Source: Pseudomonadota bacterium (GTDB lineage: Bacteria > Pseudomonadota > Alphaproteobacteria > Rhizobiales > Devosiaceae). Taken from it: 8,025 nt of DNA. A program made the translations under genes and the position numbers. Where the stretch lies: the NCBI GenBank assembly GCA_023415605.1, contig JAEZKB010000144.1, forward strand, positions 1 to 8,025, written 5' to 3'. Under the pieces are notes generated by a model. It ran no database searches and had not been told where the DNA came from. It saw only the letters and a list, made by a program, of their open reading frames with translations. The first letter of the stretch is position 1, and each line of letters starts with the position of its first letter. Positions 1-5,129 of the stretch are shown here, in pieces.

Positions 1-1058
1 CACCAGCGCTCCTTGCGGCGGACGTGGAAATCGAGCCCGTCATAGATGGTGCGGCTGCCATAGGCCTTCTTCACGTTCCGCATGAGGACGACGTCCTCGC
101 CGGAACGCGGCGGCTGCCTGAACTCGAAGCTCACGGTCTGGCGGCGTTTCGGGGGCTCGACCTTGTCGATCTTGTCGAGCTTTTTCACCCGGCTCTGCAC
201 CTGGGCGGCATGGCTGGCGCGGGCCTTGAAGCGCTCGATGAAGGCGATTTCCTTGGCGAGCATGGCCTGCTGGCGCTCGAACTGCGCCTGCTGCTGCTTT
301 TCCGATAGCGCGCGCTGCTGCTGGTAGAAGTCGTAGTCGCCGGATTAGGAGGTCAGCGCGCCGCCGTCGATCTCCATGACCTTGTTGACGATGCGGTTCA
401 TGAAGGCACGGTCGTGGGAGGTCATGAACACGGCGCCGTCGTAGCGCTTGAGGAAGTCTTCGAGCCAGATGAGGCTTTCGATATCGAGGTGGTTGCTCGG
501 TTCGTCGAGGAGCAGCACGTCGGGGCGCATGAGCAGGATTTTTCCGAGCGCCACGCGCATTTTCCAGCCGCCGGAGAGGGCGCCGACGTCGCCCTCGATC
601 ATCTCGGGGGAAAAGCCCAGGCCGGTGAGGACTTCGCGGGCGCGGGCGTCGAGGCTGTAGCCGTCGAGTTCCTGGAATTTCGCCTGTACGTCGCCATAGC
701 GGATGATGACGGCATCGAGGTCGGGGCAATCGGGATCGGACATGGCCGCTTCGAGTTCGGCCATTTCGGCAATCAATGCGCCGGCGGGCCCTGCCCCCTC
801 CATGACCTCGGCCAAGGCCGAGCGGCCGGACATCTCGCCGACATCCTGGCTGAAATAACCAATGGAGGTGCCGCGATCGATGGAGACCTGGCCCTCGTCG
901 GGCTGTTCCTCGCCGGTGATCAGACGGAAGAGCGTGGTCTTGCCCGCGCCGTTGGGGCCGACGAGGCCGACCTTCTCGCCCCTCAGCAGACTGGCCGAAG
1001 CTTCGATGAAGACGATCTGCTTGCCGTTCTGCTTGCCGATGGATTCGAGGCGGATCAC
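1..1058 (-). pseudogene. ABC-F family ATPase, interrupted by an in-frame stop, 3' end outside window
   Basis: This is an ABC-F ATPase (EttA/Uup/YheS superfamily), a soluble twin-ATPase protein that acts on ribosomes rather than in membranes. The start is GTG at 1058, giving the usual MIRLESIGKQNG opening. The first ATPase domain is complete: Walker A GPNGAGKTT at residues 34-42, signature LSGGWKMR at 161-168, Walker B VLLLDEPSNHLD at 181-192, and SHD at 214-216. A TAA codon at 345-347 ends the product after 237 residues. The same frame then continues without any stop to the window edge. It reads SGDYDFYQQQRALSEK, a charged helical linker, then the start of the second ATPase domain (VVLMRNVKKAYGSRTIYDGL). 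The family normally has a tyrosine where the stop sits, so one base change (TAC or TAT to TAA) explains it. It may be a true nonsense mutation or a sequence error. A 237-residue single-domain product would probably not work as a normal ABC-F protein. The gene follows the 77-residue membrane-protein gene by 82 bases. Confidence 0.8.
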
Positions 1059-1140
1059 TGTGCGGGCCCTGGTTACGATGCGGGCGCCGGTAAACCATCG
1101 GACGGGGCAAAGCGCAAGGCGGCGCCATGCAAGGCAGATA

Positions 1141-1374
1141 TCAGGCCGCAGCGGTGTCGTTGCGACGACGAAGGATGCGGCCGATCTGCCAGAGGTTGAG
1201 CAGGAAGAAGAAAACGTTCCAGACGACGACGTTGTAGAGCGGCGCCGGCTGGCTCAGAAAATAGACGGCGAGGCAGGCTGCAGCGATGAGCGTCAGGATG
1301 CGCAGGCGCAGCAGGTCGGTGGTGAAATACGCGGTGACGTAGAGAAGGTTCGCCGCGTTGATGAGGATATCCAT
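1141..1374 (-). CDS. Small membrane protein, Popeye-like transmembrane region
   Basis: This 77-residue hydrophobic protein starts at ATG 1374. It has about three membrane segments, roughly residues 4-19, 27-42 and 47-66, and a basic tail (GRILRRRND) that probably faces the cytoplasm. The stretch PLYNVVVWNVFFFLLNLWQIGR, here quoted in part as VVWNVFFFLLNLWQI, recalls the last membrane helices of Popeye-type proteins, with their WN...N..QI pattern. In bacteria these helices often precede a cyclic-nucleotide-binding domain. No such domain follows here; the frame simply ends. The resemblance is from memory and is moderate at best. Function is unknown. It lies downstream of the exported CMD-like gene, separated from it by a strong GC-rich hairpin, and upstream of the ABC-F gene. 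The ribosome-binding site is weak (AGGCGG about 12 bases before the ATG). Confidence 0.72.
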   Translation of the reverse strand: MDILINAANLLYVTAYFTTDLLRLRILTLIAAACLAVYFLSQPAPLYNVVVWNVFFFLLNLWQIGRILRRRNDTAAA

Positions 1375-1405
1375 CGGAATGCTCGCCGCCTGGAGTTAGG
1401 TGGTG

Positions 1406-1433
1406 CGGCGCCCGGATCGTTGGCCGGGCGCCG
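1406..1433 (-). terminator. GC-rich hairpin just after the CMD-like gene
   Basis: A perfect 10-base-pair inverted repeat (1406-1415 with 1424-1433) encloses an 8-base loop. It begins 9 bases past the stop codon of the CMD-like gene. No run of U follows on the minus strand (next bases CACCACCTAA). It may therefore act as a transcript-end stabiliser or a U-less terminator, rather than a canonical intrinsic terminator. Confidence 0.45.
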
Positions 1434-1442
1434 GAAGTGTCG

Positions 1443-1883
1443 TCAGTCGCCGCCGAAATCGGACTTGAAGGTTTCGAACGGGATTTGCTGGCCGTTGATC
1501 ACGGTGCTCCACATGCGGACGTAGCCGGCCTGGGCGATGGCCTCGGAAATCTCGCCTTCGGTGGCACCCTGCTGGCGGGCGAACTTGGTCTCGAGCCAGA
1601 TGCAGTACTGGCACGGGATTTGGGCCGCGACGGCGAGACCGATCAGCGACTTGACCTTGGGTTCGAGCTCGTTGCCCTCACCAAAGAGCAGGCCCTTGGT
1701 CATCTCCCAGGCGCCGGATACGGCCGACTTGGGGTAGCCCTTGATGTGCGTCGGAACGGTGCCGAGGGTCTTTTCGATGTCGGCATAGGCGGCATCGGCG
1801 GCGGCGTTGTCCGCGGCGAAGGCGGGGGCCGCAAAGAGTGTGATGGCGGTCGCGATCACGGCGGCGAGGCGGATTTTTGGCAT
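1443..1883 (-). CDS. Exported carboxymuconolactone decarboxylase/AhpD-like protein
   Basis: This 146-residue protein has a CMD/AhpD-like domain. Members are small helical proteins, some of them thiol peroxidases or decarboxylases. I chose ATG 1883 because AAGGA lies 9 bases upstream and a signal peptide follows at once: MPKIRL, a hydrophobic core, then AFA-AD with likely cleavage after residue 23. The longer open frame back to 2009 would read through an operator-like element and is unlikely. The mature part carries the CXXC pair C91-Q-Y-C94 in the family-typical setting LIGLAVAAQIPCQYC. Glutamate (E98) stands where AhpD-type proteins have histidine (C-X3-H). Peroxidase chemistry by the AhpD relay is therefore uncertain, and the substrate is unknown. 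Export places it in the periplasm, which is not the site of typical cytoplasmic AhpD. The gene follows the methyltransferase on the same strand with a 122-base gap. That gap contains its own copy of an element also found upstream of the methyltransferase, which suggests co-regulation. Confidence 0.87.
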   Translation of the reverse strand: MPKIRLAAVIATAITLFAAPAFAADNAAADAAYADIEKTLGTVPTHIKGYPKSAVSGAWEMTKGLLFGEGNELEPKVKSLIGLAVAAQIPCQYCIWLETKFARQQGATEGEISEAIAQAGYVRMWSTVINGQQIPFETFKSDFGGD

Positions 1884-1943
1884 TTTTGGTAGTCCTTGTT
1901 CTAGTTCAGTTGGAGGCGGCACGCGGGCCGTCGATCGGTCTGG

Positions 1944-2004
1944 TCTAGTTGCCGTTTGCCGCAGTCGATAGGATGACTTCGGACGAAAACGGTTCAAATC
2001 GGAC
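1944..2004 (-). promoter_or_regulatory. Operator/promoter element upstream of the CMD-like gene (copy 1)
   Basis: Read on the minus strand, this stretch contains two GTCCGA half-sites 20 bases apart, at 1999-2004 and 1979-1984. CCTATC follows at 1967-1972 and ACTAG at 1945-1949. The same parts occur at the same offsets upstream of the methyltransferase gene. Identity over the first 23 bases (1982-2004) is 20 of 23. The element ends 1 base from the methyltransferase stop codon and its operator part is about 96 bases upstream of the CMD ATG. CCTATC and ACTAG may mark the -35 and -10 regions (16-17 base spacer), but neither resembles the sigma70 consensus well. Alternatively TATCGA is the -10 and the operator covers the -35. 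The promoter assignment is inference; the repeat is directly seen. Confidence 0.55.
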
Positions 2005-2005
2005 A

Positions 2006-3100
2006 TCACTCACGGGCGACGAAATAGGCGTTGAAGGGATCGTGCGGCAGGCGGGTCATCTGCACGTCCGAGAAACCGGCCATGCCGAGCATGTCGGTGG
2101 CGAGTTCGACGCCCCACATGGTGCCGAGCCCGATGCCGCCCTGGGCCAGCGATACCGGCGTGCAGTGCATGGTCGAGACGGCGTAGAGATAGGCGCCGAG
2201 CGGATGATCGAGATTGTTCTCGAGCCGGCTCGAACCGCCGATATCGACCATCAGGTAGGTGCCGCCGGGCTTGAGCGACCGGCGAACGGTCCGCAGCATT
2301 TCCTGAGGGTCCTTCTGGTCGTGCACGGCATCGAAGGCGAGCACGATGTCATAGTCGCCGAGCTTGCCGACAGTGGAGATGTCGAGCTCCTGGAAGGCGA
2401 GGTTCGTGAGGCCCTTCCGGGTCGCTTCCGCCTCAGCCCCTGCATAGGCGTCGGCGCAGAGGTCGATGCCGGTGAACCGGCTTTGCGGGAAGGCCTCGGC
2501 CAGAAGCAGGAGCACGCCCCCTGCCCCGCAGCCCACATCGACGACGTCGATGCCGCGTTCGAGCGCGGCGATGCCGCCATCGACGAGAGGGAGCACCTTG
2601 TCGATGAGGTTCATCACGATGTTCTGGCCGGTGTGCTCGCCCATGACCTCATGGAAGCGGCCATATTCGTGATAGTGGACGCCGTGACCGTCATGGAAAT
2701 GCTCGACGATCTCGTCTTCCACTGCGGCGATGACGCTGATGAACTGGGCGTTGGCGGCGACGTTGTTCGGCGCGGCGGCCCGGGTCAGCCAGCCGGCATG
2801 TTCAACCGGCAAGGTGAAGCGGCGGGTGGCCGGCTCATAATCGACAACGCCGGAGGTGGCCAGCACCGACAGCCACTCGCGTACATAGCGCTCGGACTGG
2901 CCCGACACCTCGGCCAGCTCAGCGGAGGTGCAGGGTGAAGCCTTGGCCAGCGCGTCGAAGAGACCTGTGCGATGCCCGACGGAGGTCATCAGGATCATGG
3001 CGGCGCTGTTCATGGCGCCAAGGAACTTGCCGATGAAGGCTTCGGCGCGTGCGTTGTCGAAGGCGGGCGCGACTTCGCGCACCGCAGCAGCGGTGTTCAT
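2006..3100 (-). CDS. Class I SAM-dependent methyltransferase with N-terminal winged helix (Rv2258c-like)
   Basis: This 364-residue protein starts at ATG 3100, preceded by GGAG 8 bases upstream; the open frame extends to 3154 but lacks support there. Residues about 37-100 form a winged-helix region (GHRTGLFDALA...TSAELAEVSGQSERYVREWL...SGVVDY). This region serves dimerisation or substrate capping in related methyltransferases. The Rossmann fold follows: motif I VVDVGCGAGG at 186-195, the acidic residue D213 that should hold the SAM ribose (FTGIDL), DIVLAFDAVHD at 251-261, and SLKPGGTYLMVD at 275-286. The C-terminal part (GGIGLGTMWG at 321-330) recalls the mycobacterial Rv2258c family, whose substrates are mostly undefined. 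The family call is from recognition only. The gene is divergent from a GlxA-type regulator, 120 bases away, with an AraC-like operator candidate between them. No terminator is obvious between it and the CMD-like gene, so read-through is possible. Confidence 0.9.
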   Translation of the reverse strand: MNTAAAVREVAPAFDNARAEAFIGKFLGAMNSAAMILMTSVGHRTGLFDALAKASPCTSAELAEVSGQSERYVREWLSVLATSGVVDYEPATRRFTLPVEHAGWLTRAAAPNNVAANAQFISVIAAVEDEIVEHFHDGHGVHYHEYGRFHEVMGEHTGQNIVMNLIDKVLPLVDGGIAALERGIDVVDVGCGAGGVLLLLAEAFPQSRFTGIDLCADAYAGAEAEATRKGLTNLAFQELDISTVGKLGDYDIVLAFDAVHDQKDPQEMLRTVRRSLKPGGTYLMVDIGGSSRLENNLDHPLGAYLYAVSTMHCTPVSLAQGGIGLGTMWGVELATDMLGMAGFSDVQMTRLPHDPFNAYFVARE

Positions 3101-3152
3101 GGTTCTCTCTCCAGATTGATCAGGGCGGCGGAGGTCGCCGCGGGAGGGGAGC

Positions 3153-3213
3153 ACTAGTCCCTCACCATGCTGGCTGATAGGTTGTGATCCGACACAAACG
3201 GTTCAGATCGGAC
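3153..3213 (-). promoter_or_regulatory. Operator/promoter element upstream of the methyltransferase gene (copy 2)
   Basis: On the minus strand this reads GTCCGA (3208-3213), 20 bases on GTCGGA (3188-3193), then CCTATC (3176-3181) and ACTAG (3154-3158). It matches copy 1 upstream of the CMD-like gene block for block, with 37 of 60 bases identical and the matches concentrated in the blocks. Its operator part lies 88 bases upstream of the methyltransferase ATG and ends 7 bases before the TTG start of the divergent regulator. Because the second half-site differs at one base, this copy can also be read as an inverted repeat TCCGA-N15-TCGGA. The GlxA-like regulator is the natural candidate ligand. 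That link is inferred from proximity and half-site spacing. Confidence 0.6.
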
Positions 3214-3220
3214 GAAGCGC

Positions 3221-4240
3221 TTGGCGCAAGAGTTCAGACAGCTGCTGACCACCGTGGTTACCACGCCCGAGACAGGCACGGCCGGCACGTTCATCGTCAT
3301 GGACCTGCTGGCGTCGGTGGGCACGTTCTGGGCCGTTGTGCACCAGCAGGACCCGGTGCCGCAGCGCTTCGCGCCGAAACTCGTGACCTTCGACGGCGAG
3401 CCCTATCGCGACATGCACGGGGTTCAGATCACGCCGCATGGCTCGTTCGAAGACTTTCCCAGGCCCGATATCGTTATCGTGCCGGAGCTGGGTATCGACC
3501 CGTGGAAGCCGGTGCCGAACAGCTTTGCGCGGGTCGCCGACTGGATCCGTTCTACCTATCAGCAAGGGGCCATCGTGGCCTCGTTGTGCTCGGGCTCCGT
3601 TCTGCTCAGCGAAACCGGCCTACTGGAGGGCGAAGAGGCGACATCGCATTGGGCGTATTGCGAGGCGATCTCCGCCCGGCACCCGGGCATCAAGATGCGC
3701 AAAGAGCGGGTACTGGTGCTGGCCGGTGAAGGGCACCGGCTGATCACCACCGGCGGCTTTTCGTCCTGGCACGACCTGCTGCTCTATCTGATCGCCCGTA
3801 TTGCCGGGCCAGAAGAGGCACGGCGAATGGCCAAGCTCTTCCTGCTCGACTGGCACCTCGACGGGCAGCTGCCGTTCACAGCGCTCACGGTGGGGCGCAA
3901 CCATGAGGACCCGCTGGTGACGGCGGCGCAGATTTGGGCGGCCGACAACTACGGAAACCCCAATCCCGTCGCCGCCATGGCCGCCGAGAGCGGGCTCAGC
4001 GAGCGCAGCTTCCTCAGGCGCTTCAAGAAGGCCACCGGCCAGTCGCCGATGGAATATGTGCAAACGCTGCGGATCGAAGAAGCCAAGCAACTGCTCGAGA
4101 CCACCGACCAGGCACTGGACGATATCGCCGCGGAGGTGGGCTATGGCGAACCGTCTGCCTTCCGTCATCTGTTCCGCAAGCTGGTGGGCGTCACCCCGTC
4201 GGCGTATCGACGACGCTATCTGGCGACGAGCCTGCGCTGA
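3221..4240 (+). CDS. GlxA/FtrA-type AraC-family transcriptional regulator
   Basis: This 339-residue regulator has a DJ-1/PfpI-like (class I amidotransferase-like) sensor domain at about residues 12-195, followed by an AraC DNA-binding domain at about 235-333. Sensor-domain marks are PDIVIVPELG (82-91), the nucleophile-elbow-like SLCSG with C123, and TSHW (141-144). The two helix-turn-helix units are visible in GLSERSFLRRFKKATGQSP (258-276) and DIAAEVGYGEPSAFRHLFRK (301-320), followed by VTPSAYRRR. Family members sense small metabolites such as choline, betaine or arginine derivatives and usually activate nearby operons; the ligand here is unknown. The start is uncertain. The in-frame stop at 3185-3187 leaves no upstream ATG, so TTG at 3221 gives the fullest domain. 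GTG 3254 is an alternative and the first ATG (3299) would cut into the domain. The leader overlaps the end of a candidate operator, which suggests autoregulation. It is the only clear plus-strand gene here. Confidence 0.92.
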   Translation: MAQEFRQLLTTVVTTPETGTAGTFIVMDLLASVGTFWAVVHQQDPVPQRFAPKLVTFDGEPYRDMHGVQITPHGSFEDFPRPDIVIVPELGIDPWKPVPNSFARVADWIRSTYQQGAIVASLCSGSVLLSETGLLEGEEATSHWAYCEAISARHPGIKMRKERVLVLAGEGHRLITTGGFSSWHDLLLYLIARIAGPEEARRMAKLFLLDWHLDGQLPFTALTVGRNHEDPLVTAAQIWAADNYGNPNPVAAMAAESGLSERSFLRRFKKATGQSPMEYVQTLRIEEAKQLLETTDQALDDIAAEVGYGEPSAFRHLFRKLVGVTPSAYRRRYLATSLR

Positions 4241-4246
4241 AGTATC

Positions 4247-4266
4247 CTGCTAGTTCCTGGTAGCAG
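4247..4266. terminator. Weak hairpin at convergent gene ends
   Basis: CTGCTA at 4247-4252 pairs with TAGCAG at 4261-4266 across an 8-base loop. It sits at the convergent ends of the plus-strand regulator gene and the minus-strand 76-residue gene, overlapping the latter's stop codon. The stem is short and no T-run follows on either strand. This is a low-confidence bidirectional terminator candidate. Confidence 0.22.
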
Positions 4267-4480
4267 CGACGAGCTCGGCGAGGGTTTTCTTCTGCTCGGA
4301 GATCAGGTTTTCGAGCCGCTTGATGAAGCCGGTGGGGAGTTCACCGGCGAATTCGACTTCGTCGCGAAGGATGCGGGAGAGTTCAAGGAGTTCAGCGGCC
4401 TGGGCTTCGAAGGTACCGGCGGCTTCGAGGGCCAACTCGGCGCGGGCGGGCGGGATTGACGCTGCTTTCATCATGGTCAT
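4250..4480 (-). CDS. Hypothetical 76-residue helical protein
   Basis: I do not recognise this protein. It is acidic to neutral and rich in Ala, Leu and Glu, without cysteine, signal peptide or membrane segment, and probably forms two or three amphipathic helices. Examples are AELLELSRILRDEVEFAG in the middle and FIKRLENLISEQKKTLAEL near the end. Codon use shows strong preference for G or C in third positions, as in its neighbours, which supports a real gene. The start is ambiguous: ATG codons occur at 4480, 4474 and 4471 (MTMMKAAS), and no good ribosome-binding site precedes any of them. A strong hairpin ends only 6 bases upstream of the first ATG. The gene is convergent with the GlxA-like regulator gene (9-base gap) and lies downstream of a secreted-protein gene on the same strand. 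Confidence 0.68.
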   Translation of the reverse strand: MTMMKAASIPPARAELALEAAGTFEAQAAELLELSRILRDEVEFAGELPTGFIKRLENLISEQKKTLAELVAATRN

Positions 4481-4486
4481 GAGGCC

Positions 4487-4527
4487 CGCAGGCGCAAGCC
4501 GGGAAGAGGAACCCGGTGGCGCCTGCG
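4487..4527 (-). terminator. Strong two-part hairpin between two small genes
   Basis: CGCAGGCGC (4487-4495) pairs perfectly with GCGCCTGCG (4519-4527). Inside, CCGGG (4499-4503) pairs with CCCGG (4512-4516) around an 8-base loop. It begins 9 bases after the stop of the secreted-protein gene and ends 6 bases before the first ATG of the next gene. No U-run follows on the minus strand. It may end or stabilise the upstream transcript, or hide the start of the downstream gene. Confidence 0.5.
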
Positions 4528-4536
4528 AGGGGACCG

Positions 4537-5013
4537 TTAGGCCCGGTCGTCCACGTACACGGTGATCATGCCATCCGCGCTGGTGGTTACGGCGACGACG
4601 TCGTCGATAGCGATCTTCTCGGCTTCGAGCTTCGCCTTCAGCGCTGCGTTGGCCGTGATGCTGGCGTGCAGCGAGCTCTGGACGCTGGCGTTTTTCTTGA
4701 GCGCATTGTCGAGAGCATTGGTGTTGCCTTCGGCCTTGAGGGTCGAGAGCTTCACGAAGGTCACATTGGCGTCGGCCGAGACGCCGCTGAGATCGACCGT
4801 GCCCTTGTTGGCGTTGAGGGTCGAGATCAGCGTGCCGTAATTGGCATCGGACTGAACGCTGCCGGTGGCAGTGGCATCGATGCTGGTTTCAGTGCCGGTG
4901 GTGGCCGCCGAGCCGGCTGCACCGGCTTTGACAGTAGCGTCAAGGCCATAAGCGACGCCGGAGAACGGCACGGCGAGGGCAGCGACAAGTGCGAGGGTGG
5001 AGAGCTTTTTCAT
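4537..5013 (-). CDS. Secreted or periplasmic protein of unknown function
   Basis: This 158-residue protein starts at ATG 5013, supported by AAGGA 7-8 bases upstream and an immediate signal peptide: MKKLSTLALVAALAVPFSGV, likely cleaved near residue 23 after AYG. The open frame extends to 5412, but that would overlap the aldo/keto reductase gene and has no support. The mature N-terminal part (residues 24-60) is low-complexity, rich in Ala, Thr, Gly and Ser. The rest looks folded, with a short helical segment around NALDNALKKNASVQSSLHAS, then LKAKLEAEKIAIDDVVAV and a final strand ITVYVDD. There are no cysteines and no lipobox, so it is probably a soluble exported protein. I recall similar uncharacterised small exported proteins in rhizobia-related bacteria, without a known role. 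It follows the aldo/keto reductase with a 116-base gap that could hold its own promoter. Confidence 0.8.
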   Translation of the reverse strand: MKKLSTLALVAALAVPFSGVAYGLDATVKAGAAGSAATTGTETSIDATATGSVQSDANYGTLISTLNANKGTVDLSGVSADANVTFVKLSTLKAEGNTNALDNALKKNASVQSSLHASITANAALKAKLEAEKIAIDDVVAVTTSADGMITVYVDDRA

Positions 5014-5089
5014 CTCGTTTTCCTTTCGAGGTGATTGGAATGACGCTGGCCAGAAACGCGAGAGACTCCAGATGGTTGATGGGTCCAAA

Positions 5090-5113
5090 GGTCCGTATCG
5101 GCGGAACCGGACC
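5090..5113. repeat. Inverted repeat GGTCCG-N12-CGGACC
   Basis: A perfect 6-base inverted repeat (5090-5095 and 5108-5113) lies between the aldo/keto reductase stop and the secreted-protein start. An additional GGTCC at 5082-5086 is in direct repeat with the left arm. It could be a protein-binding dyad for the secreted-protein promoter or a weak terminator for the guaB-led operon. No strong T-run follows. Confidence 0.3.
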
Positions 5114-5129
5114 ACCGGCCCCGGCCAAT

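Noticed and set aside
1083..1126. GGCGCC repeats upstream of the ABC-F gene as a hairpin or operator
   Set aside because: GGCGCC is a self-complementary hexamer common in GC-rich DNA. The copies are 32 bases apart with no further pairing support.
40..1128. 362-residue minus-strand frame overlapping the ABC-F gene, which might have explained the stop as a frameshift
   Set aside because: It is Arg/Pro-rich shadow translation in another frame. ABC-F homology stays in one frame on both sides of the TAA, so this is a nonsense codon and not a frameshift.
414..1199. 261-residue plus-strand open frame
   Set aside because: It is antisense to the ABC-F gene with intact Walker A, signature and Walker B motifs. 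No ribosome-binding site or domain supports the plus-strand reading.
1884..2009. N-terminal extension of the CMD-like gene to 2009
   Set aside because: It would translate the operator-like element and displace the signal peptide from the N-terminus. ATG 1883 has a good AAGGA site.
1949..2938. 329-residue plus-strand open frame
   Set aside because: It is antisense to the methyltransferase gene, which has clear SAM-binding motifs. The plus-strand translation shows no family features.
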